Counted from the first letter of the stretch, positions 25,967 through 35,493 are shown. The stretch: 64,000 bases of DNA from Pseudothioclava arenosa (GCF_002358085.1 NZ_NTJD01000002.1:1-64000); one strand, 5' to 3'. Translations and numbers: made by a program. The notes: a model not told the origin generated them from the letters alone.

Positions 25967-27202
25967 TCAGGCCGCCGAGCGGCCGCGTTGAAACAAAATA
26001 TCGTCCGCGATCGCCGCGGCATCGTGGCCGACCCCATCCAGAAGCGCGGAATTGCGGCGCCGCTGGAACGGAAGGCCCAGAACATAGAGCCCCGGTGCGA
26101 CACGGCCCTCGTGGTGTTGCAGCGCCCCCTTGCGGTCGAAGACCGGAAGCTGCAGCCAGCTGTGGTCGGGCCGGAACCCGGTCGCCCAGAGGATCGTCCT
26201 GATCCGCCCGTCGCCGAGCGGCATCGTCAGCCGCGGAGCGCTCGGGCAGGGCGTCGGCGCGAAACGTTCCGCAGGGCCGATCCCGGGCAGGTTGCAGGTT
26301 TCGGCCCAGGCATCGATCGTATCGAGGAGCCGGTTCATCTTGAGGTCGGACAGCGCGCAATGATTGGCGAGCCCGCCGGAAAACAACGCCACGCCGTCAC
26401 GGATGGCCCCGAGCCGCCCGGTGACCTCCACGCCCATGGCGATCAGCCATCCCAGATCGCAGAACGGCTGCTCATGCGATCCGGCCAGCTGCAGCGAAGG
26501 CACTCCGCGCGCGCGCCGCAGGTCGTCGACCTCATCGGTCCGCGTGGCGTGAACGCCCGTCACCTCCAGCCACCACTGGATGTCCCGGCCGCGATACTGG
26601 CGCGGCACGCGGATGTGCTCGCCCGCCGCCAGCGTGACCTCGTGGCCAGCCGCTCGAATTTCGGCGGCAAGCTGGACGCCGGTGGCCGAGGCGCCGACGA
26701 CCAGAACCCCGCCCGGAGCCAGCTGCCCGGGATTGCGGTAGCCGAGGGCATTGATCTGCTCGATCCCCGGCGGCACCTGGGCCGAAAGCGCGGGAACCGA
26801 AGCGAGGTTGCACGCGCCGCTGGCCAGCACCAGCGTATCACACCGCCACGCGCCGCGGTTGGTTTGAATCTCATAGCCGCCCGCCGAGGCGGTGACCGAC
26901 AAAACCCGGGTGCGTTCCTCGACCGGGGCGTCGCTGGCCCGGGCATAGTCGCGCAGGTAACCGACGATCTCGGGCATCGACATGAACCCGTCCGGGTCGG
27001 GTCCGTCATAGCCAAAGCCGGGCAGGCGGCTTTGCCAGTTGGGGGTGAGCAGCCGCAGGCTGTCCCACCGTTCGTGGCTCCAGGAATTCGCGATTTCCCC
27101 GCGTTCCAGCAGCACATGGCGAATGCCTCGGTCCGACAGGCATCGGCTCATCGCGAGCCCGGCCTGGCCGGCGCCGATGATGATGGTGCCAATGTAGGTC
27201 AT
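25967..27202 (-). CDS. FAD/NAD(P)-dependent flavin monooxygenase-like protein
   Basis: A 411-residue two-dinucleotide-binding flavoprotein. The FAD motif is IIGAGQAGLAMSRCL (residues 8-22) and the NADPH motif VVGASATGVQLAAEI (about 168-182). WDSLRLLTPNWQSRLPG near residue 46 and ILWATGFRPDHSWL near 342 are typical of CzcO/FMO-like oxygenases. It lies between two OsmC genes, so it probably oxidises or reduces a thiol, sulfur or related compound. Actual activity (oxygenase or reductase) cannot be told. Confidence 0.82.
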   Translation of the reverse strand: MTYIGTIIIGAGQAGLAMSRCLSDRGIRHVLLERGEIANSWSHERWDSLRLLTPNWQSRLPGFGYDGPDPDGFMSMPEIVGYLRDYARASDAPVEERTRVLSVTASAGGYEIQTNRGAWRCDTLVLASGACNLASVPALSAQVPPGIEQINALGYRNPGQLAPGGVLVVGASATGVQLAAEIRAAGHEVTLAAGEHIRVPRQYRGRDIQWWLEVTGVHATRTDEVDDLRRARGVPSLQLAGSHEQPFCDLGWLIAMGVEVTGRLGAIRDGVALFSGGLANHCALSDLKMNRLLDTIDAWAETCNLPGIGPAERFAPTPCPSAPRLTMPLGDGRIRTILWATGFRPDHSWLQLPVFDRKGALQHHEGRVAPGLYVLGLPFQRRRNSALLDGVGHDAAAIADDILFQRGRSAA

Positions 27203-27229
27203 GGTCTTTCTCCTGTCGGACCGGGCGGG

Positions 27230-27796
27230 TCAGGCGACCGTCACGTTGACGTTGGTCGGGTTGGTGAGGATGTCGAACACGGCCGAGCGCTTTTGCGACT
27301 GGGCGACGAGGGCGCGGATTTCATCGGGCGTCGCGTCCGCGTCGATCTCGAAAGCCACGCGGATCCCCGAGAAGCCGTTGCGAACCTCCTGGTCCATGCC
27401 GAGGATGCCGCGCACGTCCAGATCGCCTTCGACCACGGCGCGCATCTTGTGGAGCTGGATGCCGCGGTGCTGGGCGACGGCGGCGACGCCACCGGTCAGG
27501 CAGCTCGCCAGCGCGGCCAGCACGATCTCGGGCGGGGTCGGCGCGCGGTCGGCAGCGGCAAAGACCTCGGGGTGATCGCTGTCGATGCGGAAGGTCTGTT
27601 TGCGCTCCTGGTTCTCGCCGAGGCCGAAGAAGCCGTTGATCGTGTTGGTGTTGTTGGTGCCTTCGTTCCAGTCGCAGGTGCTGCGGAAGGTGAAAGCGGC
27701 GGCCTCGGGCATCTGCTCGAACGCGCCGCGCGCGCCGATCAGGGCTTCGGTGTTGACGCCGTTCGAGACGGGTTTGGTGATGACGTTCTGCTGCAT
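27230..27796 (-). CDS. OsmC-family protein (second of three)
   Basis: A 188-residue OsmC-fold protein. The first redox Cys is in LAALASCLTGGVAAVAQ (about residue 105). The second position reads KRSAVFDIL, with Ser where Ohr proteins have Cys. It is first in the five-gene minus-strand operon; the ATG at 27796 follows AAAGGAAAT on the coding strand, and the longer frame upstream adds residues without family likeness. It is divergent from the frameshifted winged-helix/TPR regulator. Confidence 0.8.
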   Translation of the reverse strand: MQQNVITKPVSNGVNTEALIGARGAFEQMPEAAAFTFRSTCDWNEGTNNTNTINGFFGLGENQERKQTFRIDSDHPEVFAAADRAPTPPEIVLAALASCLTGGVAAVAQHRGIQLHKMRAVVEGDLDVRGILGMDQEVRNGFSGIRVAFEIDADATPDEIRALVAQSQKRSAVFDILTNPTNVNVTVA

Positions 27797-28100
27797 TGGA
27801 TTTCCTTTCAGAGTGGGTCTGGTTGTGGGGCGGCGTGCCCGGAGGCGCGCCAAAGGCGGGGTTTGCGCCGCGCATCAGCGATGCGAGGGGCGGTTTCGGG
27901 TGGGGAAGAACATCTCTTCAGGTCTGGGCCTTCTCCTGGCTTCCGAGGCCTGAATTGCGAGCTGTTCCTCTTGGTCTTCCTTGCGAGGTGCCCCGTCCGG
28001 GGCGTCGATAGCCAAGCAATACCGCCAGATTTCGCTTGTCGTCTTGAGGAGGGCTTGGGTAATTTGTGGGGATGTCTTGAGTTTCGATGGCGGAGGCCGC
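27797..28100. other. Divergent promoter region of the OsmC operon and TPR regulator
   Basis: About 300 bases between divergent genes; it must hold both promoters. Small inverted motifs are present, such as GCATCAGCGATGC near 27,875, but no operator can be named. No RNA gene or convincing reading frame was seen. Confidence 0.4.
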
Positions 28101-29685
28101 GTGCACTACGCTTTTGACGACTTTGTGCTCGATCTCGGTCGTGGCGAGCTGCGCCAGGGCGATGAGACAGTGCCGGGTGCCGGTCGAGCCGATGGCCTAT
28201 GCGGTGCTGGTGCATCTGATCCGGAATGCCGACCGGCTGGTCGCCAGGGACGAACTCATCGAGAAGGTCTGGGATGGCCGCTTCATTTCCGATGCGGCCG
28301 TCTCGACCGTGATCAAATCGCTGCGCCGTGTGCTGGGCGATGACGGCAAGCAGCAACGCGTGATCCGCACCGTGCATGGCCGGGGCTTCCGGTTTGCGCT
28401 TGAGGTGCAGGTCAGCTCCCCCGTCCTGCCCGCCGCCGCCCAGACCACGCCTGAGGCCGCGCCGCCGCAGGACACAGGCGGCCCGATCGACCGCAGACCC
28501 GCGATCGCCGTCCTGCCTTTTACCATGATCGGGTCCTCCGAAACCTTTTCCGCGATTGCCGATGCGATCCCGGGCGAGATCATCTCGACGCTCTCGCGCC
28601 TGCGCTGGCTTTCGGTGACCGCGCGCGGATCGAGCTTCCGGTTCCGCCCGCCCAATCAGAATATCGACACCATCCGTTCGGCGCTCGGCGTCACCTACGT
28701 GCTTTCCGGCGAGGTGGAACTGCTGGGCTCCGCGCTGGTGATTTCGGTCGAGCTTGTCGACGCCGAGACTGCGCAGGTGGTCTGGGCGGACCGGCTGTCG
28801 GGCAAGATCGACGAGGTCCACGAGTTGCGGGAACGGATCGTGTTTCTCGTGGTGTCGGCGCTGGAGCTGCATGTTCCGCAGCACGAGGCGCAGCTGGCTA
28901 AGCTCCGCTCACCGTCGGATCTGGATGCATGGTCGCTGTTTCATCTGGGCCTGCAGCACGGCTATCGCTTTACCAAGGCGGATAACGCGCGCGCGGCTGA
29001 GTATTTCGCCCGCGCGATCGAGCTCGATCCCCATTTCGCCCGCGCGCATGCGGCGCGCTCCTTCGTCAGCTTCCAGGAGGCGTTCCTGCGCTATTCGACG
29101 GATCACGACAAAGCCGTCGAGGACGCCCGGCGCCACGCCGAACGCGCAATCGAACTTGATCCGTTGGACCCGTTCGCAAGTTTCAACTATGGCCGCGCCA
29201 ACTGGCTGCGGGGCGATCCGGCGGCGGGGCAATCCTGGCTCGAACGTTCGGTGCAGCTAAGTCCGAGCTTCGCGCAGGGGTTCTACGCCCATGCCTGGGC
29301 AGACATCATGGTGGGCGATGGCAGCCAGGCGCTTGGCAATCTTGAGCGGTCCATCACACTCAGCCCGCTCGATCCGTTCCGCTACGCCATGCTCAGCGCG
29401 AAGGGCATCGCGCATTTCCATCAAGACAACATGGAAGACGGGGCGCATTGGGCCGATCAGGGCGCCCGAACCCCCGGCGCGCATTACCTGATCTGCGCCT
29501 TTGCCGCCGCGATCCACGAGGTTGCAGGCAACCACGATCAGGCGCGCTACTGGGCGCAGGAAACAAGGGCGCGCCGGAGCGATGCCTCGATCCAGGCCTT
29601 TTTCAACGCGTTCCCGGTCAAGAACGCGCGCAAGCACAAGGAACTGCGCGACGCGCTGCTCTCGCTGGGTTTTCCGGAACGATAG
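28101..29685 (+). CDS. Winged-helix DNA-binding/TPR regulator, frameshifted by a 7-bp duplication
   Basis: A CadC-like transcription factor: OmpR-type winged helix (DAAVSTVIKSLRRVLGDDG, GRGFRF), then a region common in adenylate-cyclase-like regulators (RPAIAVLPF...VLSGEVELLG), then TPR repeats to the C-terminus. The natural start is GTG at 28101 behind GGAGG. It gives VHYAFDDFVLDLGRGELRQG, the proper first strands of the domain. The frame is broken at 28170-28183, where GTGCCGG occurs twice in tandem. Removing one copy reads ...ETVPVEPMAYAVL and restores a 525-residue protein. As sequenced, frame 1 stops at 28343 after 80 residues. The distal frame is open from 28087, but its N-terminus is scrambled. 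It lies divergent to the OsmC operon. Confidence 0.8.
28170..28183 (+). repeat. Tandem 7-bp duplication GTGCCGG x2
   Basis: Two perfect adjacent copies of GTGCCGG in the DNA-binding domain of the TPR regulator. Seven is not a multiple of three, so the copy number sets the reading frame: one copy gives the intact protein, two copies give a truncated one. Confidence 0.9.
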
Positions 29686-29707
29686 CCGCAGGGGCCGACG
29701 CGGGGGC

Positions 29708-30259
29708 TTATTGCGGCAGCCCGGTAATCCGGGCGATGCATTCGGCGGTGTTGCGGGCATCGAGCTTCGCGTGCAGGCGCGCGCGATGGGCTTCGACCGT
29801 GCGGTGCGAGATGCCCAGAAGGCGCGCGATTTCCTTGCTGGTCAGCCCCTCGGCCATGTGCATCGCGATCTGCCGTTCGCGGCGGGTGAGGTTTACGATC
29901 GGTCGCGCGGCCGAGATATCGGCAAAGCTCCAGATCGCCTGTTCAAACGGGTTCTCGGGGGTCAGGGACTGGCCACGCACCCGGCACCAGAACTGGGTTT
30001 CGTCGTGCCGTTTCATGATCCGCTCATCTACATAGAAATTCTCGCGGCGCATCCGCTCCAGCCCGATCGCGCCGATCCGGTCGAACTCCTCATGGGTGGG
30101 ATAGAGCCGCGAGAGCGACTGCCCCTCCAGCTCGGCGCGCGTGTAGCCGAACATCTGGCACATCTGCGCGTTGCAGCGGACCACGACGCGCCGATGCGAC
30201 AGCACCAGCCCGATCGGGGCAAATTCGAAGGCGGTGCTGGCCTCGTCATCCCGGTGCAT
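29708..30259 (-). CDS. PAS-LuxR-type transcriptional regulator
   Basis: A 183-residue single-chain regulator. Residues 8-115 are a PAS domain (FAPIGLVLSHRRVVVRCNAQMCQMFGY, then the YVDERIMKRHDE.QFWCRVRG strand region). Residues 122-183 are a LuxR helix-turn-helix (LTRRERQIAMHMAEGLTSKEIARLLGISHRTVEAHRARL-type, with the NTAE ending). It is divergent from the thiolase operon with a 68-base gap, so it probably controls it. The PAS ligand is unknown. Confidence 0.88.
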   Translation of the reverse strand: MHRDDEASTAFEFAPIGLVLSHRRVVVRCNAQMCQMFGYTRAELEGQSLSRLYPTHEEFDRIGAIGLERMRRENFYVDERIMKRHDETQFWCRVRGQSLTPENPFEQAIWSFADISAARPIVNLTRRERQIAMHMAEGLTSKEIARLLGISHRTVEAHRARLHAKLDARNTAECIARITGLPQ

Positions 30260-30327
30260 AGCGTAGTTCCACGAATAGAGCGGCGTTCCCGATGACCCTA
30301 ATATGGCCGCAAACGGGAGGAAAGAAG

Positions 30328-31488
30328 ATGGATGCAGCGATTGTTGGCTGGGGACATAGCCGCTTCGGGCGGCTGGAAGAGGAAACGCTGGAAAGCCTGA
30401 TCGTTGGCGTTGCGCAAGAGGCTCTGGCCGATGCGGGCATCCCGGCGGCAGCGGTTGACGGGATCTGGCTGGGGAATTTCAACGCGGGCTTGGTGCCGGA
30501 CGGGTTCGCGGCATCTCTTGCCTTGCAGGCCGATGATGATCTGCGTTTCCGGCCCGCCACGCGCTGCGAAAATGCCTGCGCCAGCGGATCGGCCGCGATC
30601 TATGCCGCGCGCAACGCGATCCGCGCCGGCGAAGCGCGCGTCGCGCTGGTGATCGGCGCTGAAAAGATGACCCATCTGTCGACCGGGGCCGTGGCCGAGG
30701 CGCTGGGGCATGCCGGTTACGCGGCCGAGGAGGCGGGGCTGAGCTTTCCGCAGATCTTCGGGCAGTTCGCGCAGGAATACTTCCACAAATGGGGCGACCA
30801 ATCCGAGGCTCTGGCCCGGATCGCGGCCAAGAACCACAAGCACGCGCTGTCGAACCCGCTGGCGCAGATGCGCAAGGATGTGGGCTTTGAGTTCTGCAAC
30901 ACGGTCTCCGAACGCAACCCGCTGATCGCGGCGCCGCTGCGGCTGACCGATTGCTCGCTGGTCTCGGATGGCGCTGCGGCGCTGGTGCTGGTCGCGGAGG
31001 ATTTGCTGGGGGATTTCCGCCGCGCGGTCGGGTTTCGCGCCGCTGTGCAGCTCAATGATTTCCTCCCCATGTCGCGGCGCGACCTGAGCGCCTTTGAGGG
31101 GCCCGAACAGGCGTTCGCGCGCGCCTATCGGGCGGCCGGGGTGGGGGTGAGCGACCTCGATTTCGCCGAGGTGCATGATTGCTTCACCATCGCGGAGCTG
31201 ATGATCTACGAGGCGATGGGGCTTGCTCCCAAGGGACAGGGCGCCCGCGCCATTGACGAGGGCACCGTGTTCAAGGGCGGGTCGCTGCCCGTCAACCTGT
31301 CGGGCGGGTTGAAAGCCAAGGGGCATCCGGTCGGTGCAACGGGCGTTTCGATGCATGTGATCGCGGCGCGGCAGCTGGTCGGGGAAGCCGGGGACATGCA
31401 GCACCCCGATGCCGGGCTTGGTTGCGTGTTCAACATGGGCGGCTCCGGTGTGGCCAGCTATTGTTCGATCCTCGAAGCCAGGAGGTAG
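30328..31488 (+). CDS. Thiolase-family acetyl-CoA acetyltransferase
   Basis: A 386-residue thiolase of the SCP-x-like group. The nucleophilic Cys is in RCENACASGSAA (about residue 87). The His pair is in EVHDCFTIAE and the C-terminal GLKAKGHPVGATG. The GGGAGG site before the ATG at 30328 picks this start over an upstream in-frame codon. It is first in an operon with an acyl-CoA ligase (four-base gap) and a short-chain dehydrogenase. Likely role: thiolytic cleavage of a 3-oxoacyl-CoA. Confidence 0.88.
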   Translation: MDAAIVGWGHSRFGRLEEETLESLIVGVAQEALADAGIPAAAVDGIWLGNFNAGLVPDGFAASLALQADDDLRFRPATRCENACASGSAAIYAARNAIRAGEARVALVIGAEKMTHLSTGAVAEALGHAGYAAEEAGLSFPQIFGQFAQEYFHKWGDQSEALARIAAKNHKHALSNPLAQMRKDVGFEFCNTVSERNPLIAAPLRLTDCSLVSDGAAALVLVAEDLLGDFRRAVGFRAAVQLNDFLPMSRRDLSAFEGPEQAFARAYRAAGVGVSDLDFAEVHDCFTIAELMIYEAMGLAPKGQGARAIDEGTVFKGGSLPVNLSGGLKAKGHPVGATGVSMHVIAARQLVGEAGDMQHPDAGLGCVFNMGGSGVASYCSILEARR

Positions 31489-31492
31489 GCCG

Positions 31493-33022
31493 ATGAATCC
31501 CGCAGAATGGCTCCAGCGGTCAGCCGGAAACGCCCCGGGGCGCGCCGCGCTTTTGCTGGGAGACACCGTTGTCGCGAGCTACGGCAGCTTTGCGGCCCGC
31601 GCTGCGCATCTGGCCGCCGAACTCTCCGGGCGCGGTGTTGCGCCGGGCGACCGGGTGGCGATTTTCGCAAAGAACTGCCCCGAGTATCTGATCGCGCTTT
31701 ACGGGATCTGGCATGCCGGGGCGATCGCTGTTCCGATCAACGCCAAGCTGCACCCGCGCGAAGCGGCCTGGATCATCGGCGATGCCGGGGCGCAGGTCTG
31801 TTTTGTCACCGAAGAGGCCGCGCGCGATCTGGCGGTGGAGCCCGGCGCCGAGGGCTGCGCGCTCTGGTCGCTCGGCAATCTGCCTGCGGTCTCCGAAGGG
31901 GCGCTGTCCGCGCCCCACCCGACCCTGCCGCAAGACGTGATCTGGTTGTTCTACACCTCGGGGACGACGGGGCGGCCCAAGGGGGTGATGCTGACCGCGC
32001 TGAACCTGATGCTGATGACGCTGAGCTATCTGGCGGATGTGGATGAGGTCTCGGAGCAGGACGCGATCCTTTATGCCGCGCCGATGTCGCATGGGGCGGG
32101 CCTTTACAACTTCATCCACGTGATGCGGGGCGCGCGCCATGTGGTGCCGCCCTCGGGCGGGTTCGAGGCCGCGGAAGTCCTCGATCTGGCCGCCCGGCTC
32201 GGGAATGTCTCGATGTTCGCCGCGCCGACGATGGTGCGCCGGCTTGTCGATGCCGCGCGTGTGCGGGGCGGGGCCGAGGGGCTGAAGACGGTGATCTACG
32301 GCGGCGGGCCGATGTATCTGGCCGATATCGTCGAAGCGGTCGAGGTGATGGGTCCCCGGCTGGTGCAGATCTATGGGCAGGGCGAGTGTCCGATGGCGAT
32401 CACCGCGCTGTCGCGCGCCGAGGTGGCCGATCGCAGCGCGCCGAACTGGCGGGCGCGGCTGGCGTCGGTCGGGCGCGCGCAATCCGGGGTCAGGCTGGGC
32501 ATCCTGCGCCCCGATGGCTCCCCCGCGCCCGTCGGCGAGATCGGCGAGGTCGTGGTGCAGGGGGCGCTGGTGATGGCGGGCTATTGGGCGGGCCAGACGA
32601 ACGGCGCCGAGAGCACCGCGAAAGCGATCCGGGACGGTTGGCTCTGGACCGGCGACATGGGGGCGCTTGATGCCGATGGCTACCTCACGCTGCATGATCG
32701 CTCAAAGGATGTGATCATCTCGGGTGGCACCAACATCTATCCGCGCGAGGTCGAAGAGGTGCTGCTGACCCATCCCGGCGTGCACGAGGTTTCGGTGATC
32801 GGGCGGCCGGACCCGGAGTGGGGCGAGGACGTGGTGGCCTTCGTCGTCTGCCGCCCCGGCAGCGCGGTGACGCCGGAGGAACTCGATGCGCTTTGCCTGG
32901 CCAATATCGCGCGGTTCAAGCGCCCCAAGGCCTATTTCTTCGTGCCTGACCTGCCCAAGAACAACTACGGCAAGGTGCTCAAGGGCGCGTTGCGCGACAA
33001 ACTCAAGGAGGAGACGGCATGA
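31493..33022 (+). CDS. Acyl-CoA synthetase (AMP-binding)
   Basis: A 509-residue adenylate-forming ligase. Motifs in order: FYTSGTTGRPKGVML (P-loop, about residue 160), QIYGQGECP (A5), GDMGALDADGYLTLHDRSKDVI (A7/A8) and the catalytic Lys in PKNNYGKVLKGAL near the C-terminus. The ATG at 31493 follows AGGAGG; the longer frame upstream lies inside the thiolase. It activates a carboxylic acid for the thiolase pathway. The chain length of its substrate is unknown. Confidence 0.9.
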   Translation: MNPAEWLQRSAGNAPGRAALLLGDTVVASYGSFAARAAHLAAELSGRGVAPGDRVAIFAKNCPEYLIALYGIWHAGAIAVPINAKLHPREAAWIIGDAGAQVCFVTEEAARDLAVEPGAEGCALWSLGNLPAVSEGALSAPHPTLPQDVIWLFYTSGTTGRPKGVMLTALNLMLMTLSYLADVDEVSEQDAILYAAPMSHGAGLYNFIHVMRGARHVVPPSGGFEAAEVLDLAARLGNVSMFAAPTMVRRLVDAARVRGGAEGLKTVIYGGGPMYLADIVEAVEVMGPRLVQIYGQGECPMAITALSRAEVADRSAPNWRARLASVGRAQSGVRLGILRPDGSPAPVGEIGEVVVQGALVMAGYWAGQTNGAESTAKAIRDGWLWTGDMGALDADGYLTLHDRSKDVIISGGTNIYPREVEEVLLTHPGVHEVSVIGRPDPEWGEDVVAFVVCRPGSAVTPEELDALCLANIARFKRPKAYFFVPDLPKNNYGKVLKGALRDKLKEETA

Positions 33023-33822
33023 CAGATCTGGCCGGAAAATGTGCCCTTGTGACGGGCTCGGTTCAGGGGATCGGCCTCGAGATCGCCCGCGCGCTGGCCG
33101 AGGCCGGGGCGGCAATCGCGGTGCACGGGCTGGCGGATGGCGCCACGGCCGAGGCGGCCTGCGCCGAATTGGTCGCGGCGGGCGCCCCCGAGGCGCGGTT
33201 CTTCGGCCATGACCTCTCCGATCCCGAAGCCGCCGGCGCGCTGGTGCGCGAGGTGCTCGCCTGGCGTCCGATCGACATCCTCGTCAATAACGCGGGTATC
33301 CAGCACACCGCGCCGTTGGCCGAGATGCCGCTTGAGGTGTTCGAGCGCATCCTCTCGATCAACCTGACGGCGGCCTTCGCGACGATGCAGGCCGCGTTGC
33401 CGGGGATGGCCGCGCGCGGCTATGGCCGGGTGATCAATATCGCCTCGGTGCATGGGCTGGTGGCCTCGGTCAACAAGGCACCCTATGTGGCCTCGAAATT
33501 CGGTCTTGTCGGCATGTCGCGGGTGGCGGCGCTGGAATATGCCGCCGCTGGCAGTCGCGAGAGCGGCGGTGTCACGGTGAACTGCATCTGTCCGGGCTGG
33601 ACCGAAACCGCGATCATCGAGCCCCAGATCGCTGCGCGCGCGGCCCTGCATGGCGGCGACCGCGCGGCCGGGGTTGCCGATCTCCTGTCCGAGAAACAGC
33701 CCTCGCGCCGGACATCGGTCGCGGCGGAAATCGGCGCGCTGGCCTTGTGGCTCTCCAACCCGATCGCCCATAACCTGACCGGCGCCTCGATCCCGGTCGA
33801 CGGCGGCTGGACCGCGCAGTGA
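33019..33822 (+). CDS. Short-chain dehydrogenase, 3-hydroxybutyrate dehydrogenase-like
   Basis: A 267-residue SDR. TGSVQGIGLEIA binds NAD(H), NNAG is the structural motif, and Ser/Tyr/Lys are in IASVHG and YVASK. The C-terminal PGWTETAIIEPQI is like that of 3-hydroxybutyrate dehydrogenases. It starts in the stop codon of the ligase gene (ATGA). It probably oxidises a 3-hydroxyacyl intermediate of the same pathway. Confidence 0.85.
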   Translation: MTDLAGKCALVTGSVQGIGLEIARALAEAGAAIAVHGLADGATAEAACAELVAAGAPEARFFGHDLSDPEAAGALVREVLAWRPIDILVNNAGIQHTAPLAEMPLEVFERILSINLTAAFATMQAALPGMAARGYGRVINIASVHGLVASVNKAPYVASKFGLVGMSRVAALEYAAAGSRESGGVTVNCICPGWTETAIIEPQIAARAALHGGDRAAGVADLLSEKQPSRRTSVAAEIGALALWLSNPIAHNLTGASIPVDGGWTAQ

Positions 33823-33937
33823 CGGGCGCGGAGCCTTGTCCGGCGCCAAGAAACTTGCCGCGAAGGGCCCCCGGCGGCTTTGCCAAAGTGGGCCGTCTTG
33901 GTTTGTCGTGGTCCTCCGGGCCCTGCCGCCTCGCGGG

Positions 33938-34261
33938 TTAGCCCTGTCGCTCGGGCACTGTCACCGTCAGGCCCGACAGTGCCTCGGTCAGGGTGATCTG
34001 GCACGACAGGCGAGAGCGTTCGGGGTCGGGCTCACAGACGAAATCAAGCAGGTCCAGTTCGCCCTCGGAGGCGGGCGGCAACAGCCCTGCGAAGCCCGGT
34101 TCGACATAGACATGGCAGGTCGAGCAAGAGCAGGCACCGCCGCATTCGGCCAGGATGCCCGGCACCGAGGCATTGCGCGCCGCCTCCATCAGAGACACGC
34201 CGGGGCGTGCCTCGGTATCGATGCGGGTGCCGTCAGCGGTCAGGAAAGTCAGCGAGATCAT
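33938..34261 (-). CDS. 2Fe-2S ferredoxin
   Basis: A 107-residue adrenodoxin-type ferredoxin. Cluster ligands are in CGGACSCSTC (CX5CX2C) and a fourth Cys in RLSCQI near residue 87. It overlaps the reductase gene by four bases and is the last gene of a nine-gene minus-strand operon. It would carry electrons from the reductase to an oxygenase or oxidase. Confidence 0.9.
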   Translation of the reverse strand: MISLTFLTADGTRIDTEARPGVSLMEAARNASVPGILAECGGACSCSTCHVYVEPGFAGLLPPASEGELDLLDFVCEPDPERSRLSCQITLTEALSGLTVTVPERQG

Positions 34262-35493
34262 AGGGCCTCTACAGGTTCGGAAAGCGGAAGGGACTTGAGC
34301 GGGATCGCCGGATCGGCCAGCGCATTGCGCTCGGGTGACAGGCCCGCCTCGATCAGGCGTTTGCCGGTCATGTAGGCGCGCGGGTCGTTCATCGCATCAA
34401 GCGCCAGCAGTTTCGGCCCGGCAAAATACCAGTGGCTCTGGCTGCCCGGGCGGTCCCCCGGACGAACCACGACCGTGTCGTGCCCGCTGTTGAGCCCGGC
34501 GATCTGAAGCTTGACGTCGTATTGGTCTGACCAGAACCACGGGCGCGCGACATAGGGCACGCCTTGCCCGAGCATGGCGGCGGCTACCGCCTCGGCCTGA
34601 TCGATTGCGTTGGGTACGCTTTCCAGCCGGATCCGGCACCCCTGATGCGGGAACGAGGCACAATCACCCGCCGCAAAGATCCCCGGAGCCGAGGTGGCCC
34701 CGAAGGCATCGGTGCGGATGCCGTTGTCGATCGTGAGCCCAGCGGCTTCTGCCAGCTCGGTGCCGGGGCGCACGCCGATCCCGACGATTACGAAATCGAC
34801 CGCGATCTCGGTGCCGTCGCTCAACCGCGCATGGCTGACCCGGCCTTGTGAGCCCCGCAGCTCCGACAGACCGGTGCCTTCGCGGATCTTGACGTCGTGG
34901 CTCTCGTGCAGCGCGCGGAACCAACTCGCGGTTTCGGTGCAGGCGACGCGGGCGAGGATGCGCGGGGCCATCTCGACGAGCGTCACGCGCAGGCCTTTCG
35001 AGGCGGCGACGGCTGCGGCCTCAAGCCCGATATAGCCGCCGCCCACGATCAGGACACGGGCGCCTTCGCGGAACTCGGGGGCCATCGCTTCCGCATCGGC
35101 GAGGTTGCGCATGGTGTAGACGCCGCCAAGCGCGCCGCCGAGAGCGGGCGGCAGGCGGATCGGGTCGGCGCCGGTGCACAGCGCGATCGCTGCGCAGGCA
35201 AGGCGCGTTCCATCCTTGAGGAGCAGGACCTTTTCGGCAGCTTCGAGCGCCGCGACGCGGGTGCCGGTGATCAGCTCGATCCCGTTTTCGGCATAAAAGG
35301 TCTCGGGGCGCAGATAGAGGCGGTCGCGCTCCAGTTCGCCCAGAAGGTATTTCTTGGAGAGGGGCGGGCGCTGATAGGGGGGCACGGGCTCGGCGCCGAT
35401 CAGCTTGATCGGGCCGTCATGCCCGAGCGCACGCAATTTCGCGGCAAGCGCAGAGCCGGCCTGGCCCGCGCCGACGATGGCGATGGGACGCAT
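34258..35493 (-). CDS. NAD(P)H-dependent ferredoxin reductase (FAD)
   Basis: A 411-residue flavoprotein of the rubredoxin/putidaredoxin reductase type. FAD motif IVGAGQAGSALAAKLRALGH (5-24), NAD motif LIVGGGYIGLEAAAVA (about 150), TSAPGIFAAGDCA (about 275). The start MRPIAIVGAGQAG is taken at CAT 35491-35493; the longer open frame upstream is antisense to the cyanase gene. It pairs with the ferredoxin immediately downstream. Confidence 0.9.
   Translation of the reverse strand: MRPIAIVGAGQAGSALAAKLRALGHDGPIKLIGAEPVPPYQRPPLSKKYLLGELERDRLYLRPETFYAENGIELITGTRVAALEAAEKVLLLKDGTRLACAAIALCTGADPIRLPPALGGALGGVYTMRNLADAEAMAPEFREGARVLIVGGGYIGLEAAAVAASKGLRVTLVEMAPRILARVACTETASWFRALHESHDVKIREGTGLSELRGSQGRVSHARLSDGTEIAVDFVIVGIGVRPGTELAEAAGLTIDNGIRTDAFGATSAPGIFAAGDCASFPHQGCRIRLESVPNAIDQAEAVAAAMLGQGVPYVARPWFWSDQYDVKLQIAGLNSGHDTVVVRPGDRPGSQSHWYFAGPKLLALDAMNDPRAYMTGKRLIEAGLSPERNALADPAIPLKSLPLSEPVEAL

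Noticed and set aside
23858-28117. A 1419-codon plus-strand frame opposite the OsmC/cysteine synthase genes
   Set aside because: Antisense shadow of several real minus-strand genes with clear motifs; its translation is rich in Arg and Gly with no family likeness.
27981-28343. Open frame crossing the start of the TPR regulator as a separate gene
   Set aside because: It is the true N-terminal frame of the regulator up to the 7-bp duplication; after that it is out of frame, so it is not a separate gene.
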